DNA of 64,000 bases from Teichococcus oryzae (lineage in GTDB: Bacteria; Pseudomonadota; Alphaproteobacteria; Acetobacterales; Acetobacteraceae), in the NCBI RefSeq assembly GCF_008386565.1, contig NZ_VUKA01000001.1, positions 434,001 to 498,000 of the forward strand, in the 5' to 3' direction. Shown here piece after piece: positions 18,313 through 26,162 of the stretch (position 1 is its first letter; the number at the start of each line of letters is the position of its first letter). The notes beneath the pieces are model-generated. The model was not told the origin of the DNA. It was given only the letters and a program-made list of their open reading frames with translations, and did no database searches. The translations under genes were made by a program, and so were the position numbers.

Positions 18313-18414
18313 TAAAGGCGTGGTTTTCCGATGCAACGCGGGGCGCCATTCTGGGCTCACGCGGCGGCCTGCCAGCCTTCCCGCGCAACGCAAGCAACCG
18401 CAGGAGGAACGCCG

Positions 18415-19170
18415 ATGCCCGCCGATGGCATGACCGGCCTGTTGAGTGGGGCGCGGGGCGACATCATGCGCCGCGACCGCACCCAGCACCCGCCGGCCCT
18501 GACTCCGCAATACAAGACCAGCGTGCTGCGCTCCCCCCGCCGCGCCCTGGTGTCGCTGGAGCCCGGGCCGGGCGAGAATGCCGGGCCGGTGTTCAACGCC
18601 CGCATCCTGGCGCCGCTGGAAAACGACCTGATCCGCAATTATTCCAAGGACGGGGACGCGCAGGGCGAGCGCATCATCGTTCATGGCAAGGTGCTGGACG
18701 AGAATGCGCGCCCCGTGCCGAACACGCTGATCGAGGTGTGGCAGGCCAATGCCGGCGGCCGGTACCGCCACAAGAACGACAGCTACCTGGCGCCGCTGGA
18801 CCCGAATTTCGGCGGGCAGGGCCGCTGCATGACCGATGCGGAGGGCAACTACTTCTTCCGCACCATCCGCCCCGGCCCCTATCCCTGGCGCAACAATGGC
18901 AGCGACTGGCGCCCGGCGCATATCCACATCTCGCTGTTCGGCCACGCCTTCGTGCAGCGCCTGGTCAGCCAGCTTTACTTCGAGGGCGACCCGCTGATCC
19001 CGTTCTGCCCGATCATCGGCACCCTGCCGGACAAGGGCGCGGTGGAGCGGCTGGTGGCCAAGCTCGACATGGGGAATGCCGTGCCTTTCGACGCGCTCGC
19101 CTACCGCTTCGACATCGTGCTGCGCGGCCGCCGCCAGACCTTCTTCGAGAACAAGCCGGAAGGGATGTAA
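18415..19170 (+). CDS. pcaH: Protocatechuate 3,4-dioxygenase beta subunit
   Basis: Iron(III) intradiol dioxygenase subunit that holds the active site; it cleaves protocatechuate to beta-carboxy-cis,cis-muconate. The 251-residue product has all four iron ligands with the same spacing as the Pseudomonas enzyme: Tyr117 (GGRYRHKN), Tyr156 (GPYPWRN), His169 and His171 ([11 protein letters not shown]). The ATG at 18415 follows AGGAGGAACGCCG, an ideal site; upstream in-frame starts are rejected. It is followed by pcaG after 3 bp and is divergent from the LysR regulator. Confidence 0.97.
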   Translation: MPADGMTGLLSGARGDIMRRDRTQHPPALTPQYKTSVLRSPRRALVSLEPGPGENAGPVFNARILAPLENDLIRNYSKDGDAQGERIIVHGKVLDENARPVPNTLIEVWQANAGGRYRHKNDSYLAPLDPNFGGQGRCMTDAEGNYFFRTIRPGPYPWRNNGSDWRPAHIHISLFGHAFVQRLVSQLYFEGDPLIPFCPIIGTLPDKGAVERLVAKLDMGNAVPFDALAYRFDIVLRGRRQTFFENKPEGM

Positions 19171-19173
19171 GCC

Positions 19174-19755
19174 ATGCCCGTCGAATACCTCAAGGAAACG
19201 CCCTCGCAGACCGGCGGGCCCTATGTCCATATCGGCACGCTTCCGGCCTTTGCCGGGCTGGCGGTGCGCACGCAGGAAAAGCCGCACATCCTGGACGGCG
19301 CGGGGGAGCGCATCCGCATCACCGGCGTGGTGATCGACGGCTCCGGCACCCCGGTGAAGGATGCGCTGCTGGAATTGTGGCAGGCGGATGCGCAGGGCCG
19401 GCACAATGCCGGCGATTTCCTGGGCTGGGGCCGCGCCGCGGCTTCCTCCGAGACCGGCGAATGGATGTTCGAAACCGTGCGGCCCGGTGCCGTTCCCTGG
19501 CGTGACGGCCGCCCGCAGGCCCCGCATGTCAGCCTGCTGATCTTCGCCCGCGGCATCAACATCCACCTGCACACGCGCATCTACTTCCCGGAGGACAAGG
19601 CCGCGCTGGAGCTTGATCCCGTGCTGCGCAGCATCGAGCAGGCCGGGCGGCGCGCCACACTGGTGGCGGAGCGTGGGGACGCGGCGGACATGCCAACCTA
19701 TCGCTTCACCATCCGCCTGCAGGGCGACGCGGAAACGGTGTTCTTCGATATGTGA
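19174..19755 (+). CDS. pcaG: Protocatechuate 3,4-dioxygenase alpha subunit
   Basis: Non-catalytic partner of PcaH that completes the substrate pocket. 193 residues, with LKETPSQTGGPYVHIG at the start, DALLELWQADAQGRH and the cupin-like sandwich segment PHVSLLIFARGINIHLHTR. It lacks the full set of iron-ligand tyrosines, as expected for the alpha chain. It starts 3 bp after the pcaH stop, so the pair is co-translated. A 10-bp stem-loop follows the stop. Confidence 0.96.
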   Translation: MPVEYLKETPSQTGGPYVHIGTLPAFAGLAVRTQEKPHILDGAGERIRITGVVIDGSGTPVKDALLELWQADAQGRHNAGDFLGWGRAAASSETGEWMFETVRPGAVPWRDGRPQAPHVSLLIFARGINIHLHTRIYFPEDKAALELDPVLRSIEQAGRRATLVAERGDAADMPTYRFTIRLQGDAETVFFDM

Positions 19756-19760
19756 CTGCT

Positions 19761-19788
19761 CGCCGGATGATGCGCGTCTCATCCGGCG
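19761..19788 (+). terminator. Stem-loop after pcaHG
   Basis: CGCCGGATGA (19761-19770) pairs perfectly with TCATCCGGCG (19779-19788) over an 8-nt loop, directly after the pcaG stop. There is no T-run, so termination may be Rho-assisted. Confidence 0.4.
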
Positions 19789-19848
19789 GAAACCCTGCCG
19801 CCGTTCAGCAGTTTTCCCGCCATCAGCAACCGACGGGAGAAATGCTGC

Positions 19849-20700
19849 ATGGCCGCGATTGTGGGAACCGATGGCAACGACAACCTTGTCTCGCCCGAGG
19901 CTTCTTCCAACGACACGATCAACGCGCTGGCGGGTGACGATCGCATCGAAGCCCGTGGCGGCGACGACCTGATCCTTCCCGGGCCGGGCAATGACCGCAT
20001 CGAGGGCGGCGATGGCCGCGACGATGTTCTGCTGCCCGGCAGCCTCGACCAGTACGAGCTTTATCGCTACACCGCCTTCGGAAATGAAGGCGTGATCCGT
20101 GGGCCCGAGGGCGTCGACACGTTGCTCGATGTCGAGGCCATCCGCACGGACATCAGCGGCACGCGCGAATTTTCCGATGTGCCCGAATTCCTCAGCTATG
20201 CCTATCTCGCATCCTATGCCGACTTGTCCGCCGCCTTCGGCGAGGATCGCGATGTCGCCTGGGATCATTTCTACCAGGTTGGCGCGGTTGAAGGTCGCGC
20301 GATCACCTTTGACGGTGCTGGCTACCTGGCCGCCAATCCCGATGTGCTGGCGGCGCAGGGCGGCAATGTTGATGATGCCGCGCTGCACTACCTCCGCTTC
20401 GGCCGCGCCGAAGGCCGGCAGACGGATTTCGACGGCGCGCAATATGTGGCGAGCCATGCCGACCTGATCGCCGCCTTCCGCGGCCAGGGCGATGCCGATG
20501 CGCTGGGCACCAACCATTATATCAGCTTCGGCCTCAATGAAGGCCGGGCGACGGATACCTTCAACGAAACCACCTATGCGGCCGGGAATCCGGACCTCGC
20601 CGTCGCCGGCGTGGTCACGGCCGAGGCATTGGCGGAGCACTGGATCAACTACGGCTCCGTGGAAGGGCGCGCCGGGGCCTATGACCCCGTGATCGCCTGA
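19849..20700 (+). CDS. RTX-like calcium-binding protein with four 40-residue YxA-NPDL...EGR repeats
   Basis: A 283-residue acidic protein with no N-terminal signal peptide. Residues 5-64 carry degenerate RTX-type nonapeptides (GTDGNDNL, LAGDDRIEARGGDDLIL, GPGNDRIEGGDGRDD) that bind calcium when folded as a beta-roll. Residues 114-274 are four copies of a motif of about 40 residues, starting YLAS-YADL, YLAA-NPDV, YVAS-HADL and YAAG-NPDL. Each ends HY/HF...G..EGR. GGGAGA precedes the ATG. The layout (no signal peptide, RTX N-terminus) suggests type I secretion to the cell surface or outside, but no HlyB/HlyD/TolC genes are nearby. A strong terminator follows. Function unknown; surface adhesion or S-layer-like roles are guesses. 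Confidence 0.8.
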   Translation: MAAIVGTDGNDNLVSPEASSNDTINALAGDDRIEARGGDDLILPGPGNDRIEGGDGRDDVLLPGSLDQYELYRYTAFGNEGVIRGPEGVDTLLDVEAIRTDISGTREFSDVPEFLSYAYLASYADLSAAFGEDRDVAWDHFYQVGAVEGRAITFDGAGYLAANPDVLAAQGGNVDDAALHYLRFGRAEGRQTDFDGAQYVASHADLIAAFRGQGDADALGTNHYISFGLNEGRATDTFNETTYAAGNPDLAVAGVVTAEALAEHWINYGSVEGRAGAYDPVIA

Positions 20701-20722
20701 GGTTTCTGTTGGCCTGAGGCTT

Positions 20723-20755
20723 GGCGGCGGGTGCGGTTGCGCCCGCCGCCTTTCC
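20723..20755 (+). terminator. Rho-independent terminator after the RTX-like gene
   Basis: GGCGGCGGGTGC pairs with GCGCCCGCCGCC (12 bp with one T-G pair, 4-nt loop), followed by TTTCCGTT. Confidence 0.6.
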
Positions 20756-20804
20756 GTTCTCTCCCCCTGTTGACGCCGGAGCCCGGCTGGACCAAGCGCG
20801 AGGC

Positions 20805-21572
20805 ATGACACCCGACCCCGCGATCCGGGCCGAAGGCCTGACCAAGCGTTATGGCGACACCCTGGCCGTGGACGGGCTGTCCTTCGTGCTGCCGCGCGGC
20901 GCCACCTGGGGGTTGCTGGGCGGCAATGGCGCCGGCAAGAGCACCACCATCGCCATGCTGCTGGGATTGCTGGTGCCAAGCGCCGGGCGGGTCACCGTTC
21001 TGGGCCACGACATGGCGCGCGACCGCTTCGCGGCGCTGGCGCGGATGAACTTCTCCTCCCCCTATGTGGCCCTGCCGCACCGGCTTTCCGTGGCGGAGAA
21101 TTTGCGGGTCTACGCCCATCTCTACGACGTGCCGCGGGCCGGGACGCGTATCGCGGAACTGGCGGAGGCGCTGCAGCTGAACGAGATCCTCGACCGCCCG
21201 GCCGGGCAGCTTTCGGCCGGCCAGAAGACACGCGTTGCGCTGGCCAAGGCACTGGTCAACCGCCCCGAGTTGCTGCTGCTGGACGAGCCCACCGCCAGCC
21301 TCGACCCCGACACCGGGGATTGGGTGCGGTCCTGGCTGGAGCGCTACCAGGCGGAAAGCGGCTGCGCCATCCTGCTGGCCAGCCACAACATGGCGGAGGT
21401 GGAGCGGCTTTGCGGCCACGTCCTCATGATGAAGCGCGGCCGCATCGTCGATCAGGGCAGCCCGGCCGACCTCGCCGCCCGCTTCGGCCGCGACAATCTG
21501 GAGGATGTGTTCCTGGACATCGCCCGCAACCGCTCGGCCGCCGGCGCGAAGATCGGGGAAAGCACCGCATGA
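20805..21572 (+). CDS. ABC-2 type transporter ATP-binding protein
   Basis: 255-residue ATPase of an exporter. Walker A is GGNGAGKST, the signature is QLSAGQKTRVALAKAL, and Walker B is LLLLDEPTASLDPD with the switch His in LLASHNMAEV. The ATG at 20805 is chosen because the conserved IRAEGLTKRYGD begins soon after; the upstream 28 codons overlap the preceding terminator. Its end overlaps the permease start in ATGA. The cargo is unknown; such two-gene ABC-2 systems export polysaccharide, lipids or drugs. It is not a type I secretion ATPase (no fused membrane domain). Confidence 0.9.
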   Translation: MTPDPAIRAEGLTKRYGDTLAVDGLSFVLPRGATWGLLGGNGAGKSTTIAMLLGLLVPSAGRVTVLGHDMARDRFAALARMNFSSPYVALPHRLSVAENLRVYAHLYDVPRAGTRIAELAEALQLNEILDRPAGQLSAGQKTRVALAKALVNRPELLLLDEPTASLDPDTGDWVRSWLERYQAESGCAILLASHNMAEVERLCGHVLMMKRGRIVDQGSPADLAARFGRDNLEDVFLDIARNRSAAGAKIGESTA

Positions 21573-22369
21573 GGGCCTCGCTGCGCCGCGTCTGGGGGCT
21601 GTGCTACCGCCATCTGGCGCTGTACCGCCGCTCCTGGCCGCGCCTGCTGGAGCTGATGTACTGGCCGATCCTGCAGATGCTGGTCTGGGGCTTCGTCACC
21701 GCCTATCTGGCGGGGTTGCAGCAGAACACCGCCAGCGTGGCGGCAGGCATCCTGCTGGGCGGCGTGTTGCTGTGGGAGGTGGCGCTGCGGTCCCAGATGG
21801 GCTTCGCCATCACCTTCCTGGAGGAAATCTGGAGCCGCAATCTCGGCCATATCTTCGTGTCGCCGCTGCGGCCGGGGGAACTGGTGGCCGGGCTGATGAC
21901 CATGGCGACGCTGCGCATGCTGGTGGGCGTGCTGCCCGCCGTGGCGCTGGCCTGGGCGCTGTACGGCTTCGGCCTGTTCCGCATGGGGCCGGTGGTGGTG
22001 CTGTTCTTCGCGGCGCTGATGCTGATGGGATGGGCCGTGGCCCTCGGTGTCACCGCCATGATCCTGCGGCATGGCGCCGGGGCGGAGCCGCTGGCCTGGT
22101 CGGTGCTGTTCGGCCTGACGCCCTTTGCCTGCGTGTTCTACCCGCTCTCCACCCTGCCGGTGGCGCTGCAATGGGTGGCGCAGGCGATTCCGGCGGCGCA
22201 TGTGTTCGAGGGCATGCGCGCCGCCCTGACCGAGGGGCGGATTGACGGCTACCATCTCGGCATGGCGTTCGGGCTGGACCTGTTGTGGCTGCTGGTGCTG
22301 GGCCGGGTGTTCCGCGCCCAGTTCGAGGCGGCGCGGCGATCCGGCGCGCTGCTGACCATTGGCGAGTAG
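21569..22369 (+). CDS. ABC-2 type transporter permease
   Basis: 266-residue inner-membrane protein with about six hydrophobic segments (for example LMYWPILQMLVWGFVTAYL, GILLGGVLLWEV, VVVLFFAALMLMGWAVALG, WLLVLGRVF). ABC-2 family features are the short cytoplasmic start and the F-x-P-L-S segment FYPLSTLPVALQWVAQAIP before the last helices. It starts inside the stop of the ATPase gene. A hairpin GAATGGC/GCCATTC at 22378-22396 follows the stop. Together with the upstream ATPase it forms a complete exporter. Confidence 0.88.
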   Translation: MRASLRRVWGLCYRHLALYRRSWPRLLELMYWPILQMLVWGFVTAYLAGLQQNTASVAAGILLGGVLLWEVALRSQMGFAITFLEEIWSRNLGHIFVSPLRPGELVAGLMTMATLRMLVGVLPAVALAWALYGFGLFRMGPVVVLFFAALMLMGWAVALGVTAMILRHGAGAEPLAWSVLFGLTPFACVFYPLSTLPVALQWVAQAIPAAHVFEGMRAALTEGRIDGYHLGMAFGLDLLWLLVLGRVFRAQFEAARRSGALLTIGE

Positions 22370-22429
22370 CGGGCGGCGAATGGCGGCGCGCCATTCCCGC
22401 CGGGCCGGAATGGCGCTACAGCCGGAATC

Positions 22430-23059
22430 GTGACCCCGACCCGCTTCTTTCTGATCCGACATGCCCTGGTGGAGCCCACCGCGCGGCTGATCATGTATGG
22501 CGACATGGACGTGGCCGTTTGCGCCGTGACCATGGTGCAGGATGCCGAAACCTATCGCTGGCTGGCGGGCCGGCTGCCGGCCGGGGCGCGCTGGTTCCAC
22601 ACCCCGCTCTCCCGCACCCGCGCCACCGCCGACGCCATCTTCGCCGCCGGCTACCCGGCGGCGCCCATGGAGATCGAGCCGCGCTTCGTGGAGCAGCATC
22701 TGGGCGAATGGCAGGGCATCACCCATGAGGCCCTGACCGAGATGCTGCGCGATCCGCCGCATCCCTTCTGGCCGCATGGCGCCGAGGAAACGCCGCCCGG
22801 CGGCGAAAGCCTGCGCGATGTCATCGAGCGGCGGGTCGGCCCGGCGCTGGAGGACATGGCGGCGCAATATCCGGGCGAGGATGTGGTGATCGTGGCGCAT
22901 GGCGGCTCGATCCGGGCTGCCGTCGCGCATGCCATGCGGCTTGATCCGCACCAGGCCTTCCGCTTGTCGGTGAAGAACCTGTCGCTGACCCGGCTGGAGA
23001 ACCATGCGGGCGAATGGCGGGTGGTTTCCGTCAACGAGGAACCCCCGGGGCCGCTCTGA
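22430..23059 (+). CDS. Histidine phosphatase (phosphoglycerate mutase-like) family protein
   Basis: 209 residues with the phosphohistidine region FLIRHALVEP (His11), the arginine in LSRTRATADAIF, the acid residue in VEQHLGEWQG and the second His in VIVAHGGSIRAAVAHAM. The usual RHG is RHA here; His and Arg are intact, so it is probably active. The layout is that of CobC/alpha-ribazole phosphatase-like enzymes, but nothing around it fixes the substrate. The start is a GTG at 22430, the first start after the transporter hairpin. No ribosome binding site stands out. Confidence 0.85.
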   Translation: MTPTRFFLIRHALVEPTARLIMYGDMDVAVCAVTMVQDAETYRWLAGRLPAGARWFHTPLSRTRATADAIFAAGYPAAPMEIEPRFVEQHLGEWQGITHEALTEMLRDPPHPFWPHGAEETPPGGESLRDVIERRVGPALEDMAAQYPGEDVVIVAHGGSIRAAVAHAMRLDPHQAFRLSVKNLSLTRLENHAGEWRVVSVNEEPPGPL

Positions 23060-23150
23060 GGCCTCCGTCGGGAGAGATCCCGGGCAAGTTTGGCTTGCCA
23101 GCGGCTCCGGCAGAGGCCATTGCTTCGCAAGGACTTGGCGGAGGACCCTC

Positions 23151-23996
23151 ATGCGGCGTTCGATCTTCGGGGCAGCGCTTTTCGGCGCGGTGTCGCTGTT
23201 CGGCCTAGCCCCGCCCCGCACGGCCCTGGCGCAGGCGGAGCAGCAGGCCCTGGTGGACCGCTCCACCCTCGCGGTGCAGGAGATGCTGGGCGGCATCGAA
23301 GGCGGCAACGCGGCGCATTTCAATGACGCGGCAAATCTGCTGCGCCGTGCCCGCGCCGTCATGGTCTGCCCCCGCGTGTTCCGCGCCGGCTTCATCCTGG
23401 GTGGCCAGGGCGGCTCCTGCGTGCTGGTGGCGCGGGACGGGGCGGGCTCCTGGTCCTCGCCCGCCTTCTATGGCCTCGGCTCCGGCAGCTTCGGGCTGCA
23501 GGCCGGCATCCAGGACGCCATGGTGATGATGGTGATCCTGACCGACAAGGGCCTGTCCGCCCTGATGGACAGCCAGTTCAAGATCGGCGCCGACGCGTCC
23601 ATCGCCGTGGCCACCATCGGCGGCGGCATCGCCGGCTCCACCACCGCGGCGGTGGGGGCCGACATCGTCACCTTCGCCAAGACGCGCGGCCTGTATGCCG
23701 GCATCGCCCTGGACGGGTCGCTGCTGTCCGGCCGCTCCGACTGGAACCGCGCCTATTATGGCCAGAGCTATGGCGCACGGCAGATCGTGGTGGACATGGC
23801 CGCCTACAATCCCGGCGCCGATCCGCTGCGCGCGGCGCTGATGCGCTATGGCAGCGCGCAGCAGCCGGTCGCCCCGGCGCCGCAATACCGGCAGCCGGGC
23901 GCCCAGCCTTCCCCGCAATCCTACCAGAGCCAGCCTTATCAGGCGCCGCCGGGCTACACCCCCGGCAGCGGCGTCACGGCCGAGCCTTTGCGCTGA
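23151..23996 (+). CDS. SYLF/Ysc84-domain lipid-binding protein, exported
   Basis: 281 residues. Signal peptide RRSIFGAALFGAVSLFGLA, cut near ALAQA. The SYLF domain follows: RARAVMVCPRVFRAGFILGG, WSSPAFYGLGSGSFGLQAG, VMMVILTDKGLSALMDSQF and IGADASIAVATIGGG, recognised in segments. SYLF proteins bind phosphoinositide-like or anionic lipids, and the bacterial ones are periplasmic. The last 50 residues are a Gln/Pro/Tyr-rich tail. GGAGG with a 6-nt spacer fixes the ATG at 23151. Confidence 0.85.
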   Translation: MRRSIFGAALFGAVSLFGLAPPRTALAQAEQQALVDRSTLAVQEMLGGIEGGNAAHFNDAANLLRRARAVMVCPRVFRAGFILGGQGGSCVLVARDGAGSWSSPAFYGLGSGSFGLQAGIQDAMVMMVILTDKGLSALMDSQFKIGADASIAVATIGGGIAGSTTAAVGADIVTFAKTRGLYAGIALDGSLLSGRSDWNRAYYGQSYGARQIVVDMAAYNPGADPLRAALMRYGSAQQPVAPAPQYRQPGAQPSPQSYQSQPYQAPPGYTPGSGVTAEPLR

Positions 23997-24001
23997 GGGG
24001 A

Positions 24002-24026
24002 GGGCCGGCGCCCGGTGCGCCGGCCC
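24002..24026. terminator. Bidirectional hairpin between convergent genes
   Basis: Perfect 10-bp stem GGGCCGGCGC/GCGCCGGCCC with a 5-nt loop, in the 48 bp between the SYLF gene and the NUDIX gene. No T-run on either side. Confidence 0.45.
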
Positions 24027-24044
24027 GCCACGCCGCCTGGGGCC

Positions 24045-24893
24045 TCAGACCCCGGCATCGAGGGATCGCCGCAACTCGCGTCCCTCGGCGCTTGCGGGAT
24101 CGATCAGGCCTTCGCGCAGGAACAGGTCGATCAGCACCAGGTTGACGTTGAACTTGAAGTCGTCGCCGTCGCGCACCGCCTCGAAGGCGCGGCGCAGGGG
24201 CCACAGCTCGAAACGCTCCACCTCGTCGTCATTCGGAACGGGGGTGAAGCTTTCGGGCAGGTCCAGGTCGAAGATGTGCAGCAGGTCGCGCCGCAGGCCT
24301 TCCTCGGTCTGCATGATGTAGGACAGGTGGCCGGCCGGCTTCGCCCGCGCCGCCAGCTCCTGTGGCACGCTGGCTTCCTCGGCCGCTTCCTTGACCAGCG
24401 TGGCGGCGGCATCCAGGCCGGAGGGCATGCCGCCCGCCACCATGTTGTCCCACTGGCCGGGGGCGAGCTTCTTGCTGCGCGACCGCTTGCCCAGCCAGAG
24501 ATGCAGCCCGTCGGGCCGCCGCACCAGCCCGTTCAGGTGGACGCCCTGGGCCTGCACGCCGAAAGGCGGGACGGCGCCACGGTCCAGCCGCGCCAGCACC
24601 GGCCCCTTCGGCGTCGCGCGGATGTCGAAAAGCTCGTCGCGCAGGCGCAGGAAGCCGGCCTTTTCCAGCGCATGCGCGGTTTCCGCCAGGATGCGGTCGC
24701 GCTGCGCCGGCAGCCGCCCGGCGACCGAGACGCCTTCGGCATCGAAATGGAAATCGCGCGGGCGGAAGGCGAGCCAGCGGGCCAGCTCGGGCTCCAGCCA
24801 GCCGACCTGTTCGGCGCCGATGCGGAAGGGAACCATCCCGGCAGGGGAGGGGAGATTGTTGCAGGCCTCGATGTGGCGGCGGAAAGCGTCCAT
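24045..24893 (-). CDS. NUDIX hydrolase with DUF4743 N-terminal domain
   Basis: 282 residues. The N-terminal DUF4743 part (PFRIGAEQVGWLEPELARWL) is followed by HLNGLVRRPDGLHLWLGKR and a NUDIX box spread over GGMPSGLDAAATLVKEAAEE. The glycine lead, acidic box and REE-type core are present in diverged form. Relatives include the C-terminal half of yeast thiamine pyrophosphokinase-type proteins, and they hydrolyse damaged thiamine or other diphosphates; here the substrate is unknown. ATG at 24893 is used; a second possible start lies at 24929. Divergent from the class V aminotransferase with almost no gap. Confidence 0.85.
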   Translation of the reverse strand: MDAFRRHIEACNNLPSPAGMVPFRIGAEQVGWLEPELARWLAFRPRDFHFDAEGVSVAGRLPAQRDRILAETAHALEKAGFLRLRDELFDIRATPKGPVLARLDRGAVPPFGVQAQGVHLNGLVRRPDGLHLWLGKRSRSKKLAPGQWDNMVAGGMPSGLDAAATLVKEAAEEASVPQELAARAKPAGHLSYIMQTEEGLRRDLLHIFDLDLPESFTPVPNDDEVERFELWPLRRAFEAVRDGDDFKFNVNLVLIDLFLREGLIDPASAEGRELRRSLDAGV

Positions 24894-24940
24894 GGCGGCG
24901 TTCTTGCCCCCGGGCCCGCCCTGCGGCAAGGCTTGCGCCC

Positions 24941-26119
24941 ATGATCGACATCGACCGCATCCGCGCCGAGACCCCCGGTGCCGCCCGCCGCGCCTATCTG
25001 CACAATGCGGGGGCGGCGCTGATGCCGGCGCCGGTGCTGGAAGCGCAGATCCGTCATCTGAGGCTGGAGGCGGAGATCGGCGGCTATGCCGCGATGGCGG
25101 CGGAGGCAGGGCTCCTCGATGCCGTTTATGACTCGGTGGCGCGGCTGCTGAATGCCGGGCGGCGGGAGATCGCGCTGGTGGAGAACGCCACCGTCGCCTG
25201 GCAGATGGCCTTTTATTCGCTGCGCTTCGCGCCCGGCGACCGTATCCTGACGGCCGAGGCCGAATACGCCGCCAACTATGTCGCCTTTCTGCAGGTGGCG
25301 CGCCGCACCGGCGCCGTGGTGGAGGTGGTGCCCTCGGACGCTTCAGGCGCGCTGGATGTGGCGGCGCTGGAGCGGATGATCGACGGGCGGGTGAAGCTGA
25401 TCGCCATCACCTGGGTGCCGACCAATGGCGGCCTGCGCAACCCGGCCGCGGCGGTCGGGCGCGTGGCGCGGGCGCATGGCATCCCGTTCCTGCTCGATGC
25501 CTGCCAGGCGGTGGGGCAGATGCCGGTGGATGTGCGAGCCATCGGCTGCGACATGCTTTCGGCCACCGGACGGAAATTCCTGCGCGGCCCGCGCGGCACC
25601 GGCTTCCTTTACGTGCGGCAAGGGCTGCTGGAGCAGCTGGAGCCGCCAGTGATCGACCATTTCGCCGCCCCCTGGGTGGCGCGCGGGGAATACCGCCTGC
25701 GGCCCGATGCGCGTCGCTTCGAAACCTGGGAAAACAACTACGCCGCCCGCGCCGGGCTGGGATGCGCGGTGGATTACGCGCTGCGCATCGGGCTGGAAGC
25801 GATCGAGGCGCGGTGCCACCTGTTGTCGGACCGGCTGCGCGCCGGGCTGGCGGCGCTGCCCGGGGCGCGGCTGCGCGACCTTGGACCCGATCCCTCAGCC
25901 ATTGTGTCCTTCACCCTGGATGGGCGGCCGGCGGATGAGGTCGTGGCGGCGGCCGAACGGGCCGGCGTCGCCATCGGCGCCTCGGACCCGGCTTCCACCC
26001 GCATCGATGCCGAGCGGCGGAACCTGCCGGTGCTGGTCCGCGCTTCCCCACATTACTACAACACGGAAGCCGAGATCGACCGGCTGCTGGAACTGTGCGA
26101 GGGGCTGACGGCGAGATGA
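24941..26119 (+). CDS. Class V aminotransferase / cysteine-desulfurase-like PLP enzyme
   Basis: 392 residues. PLP-fold landmarks are ALVENATVAWQMAFYSL, AEYAANYVAFLQVA, AITWVPTNGGLRNP, LLDACQAVGQMPVDV and the Schiff-base Lys in LSATGRKFLRGPRGTGFLY. This matches the EgtE/CsdA-like family of class V enzymes. The active-site Cys loop of true cysteine desulfurases is not evident; the C-terminus has ASPHYYNTEAEIDRLL. It may be a selenocysteine-lyase-like, hercynine-sulfoxide-lyase-like or isopenicillin-epimerase-like enzyme. No neighbouring gene decides between them. Confidence 0.85.
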   Translation: MIDIDRIRAETPGAARRAYLHNAGAALMPAPVLEAQIRHLRLEAEIGGYAAMAAEAGLLDAVYDSVARLLNAGRREIALVENATVAWQMAFYSLRFAPGDRILTAEAEYAANYVAFLQVARRTGAVVEVVPSDASGALDVAALERMIDGRVKLIAITWVPTNGGLRNPAAAVGRVARAHGIPFLLDACQAVGQMPVDVRAIGCDMLSATGRKFLRGPRGTGFLYVRQGLLEQLEPPVIDHFAAPWVARGEYRLRPDARRFETWENNYAARAGLGCAVDYALRIGLEAIEARCHLLSDRLRAGLAALPGARLRDLGPDPSAIVSFTLDGRPADEVVAAAERAGVAIGASDPASTRIDAERRNLPVLVRASPHYYNTEAEIDRLLELCEGLTAR

Positions 26120-26162
26120 CAAAACGGTAACACGACCTCCTCACCATGAAGGATGGCGGCTG

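Noticed and set aside
18298-20979. An 893-codon minus-strand frame over pcaHG and the RTX-like gene
   Set aside because: Opposite to pcaH and pcaG whose active-site residues are intact.
20805-22369. The ABC exporter as secretion system for the RTX-like protein
   Set aside because: Type I secretion needs a fused ABC protein, an HlyD adaptor and a TolC pore; this is an ABC-2 pair without them, and a terminator separates the genes.
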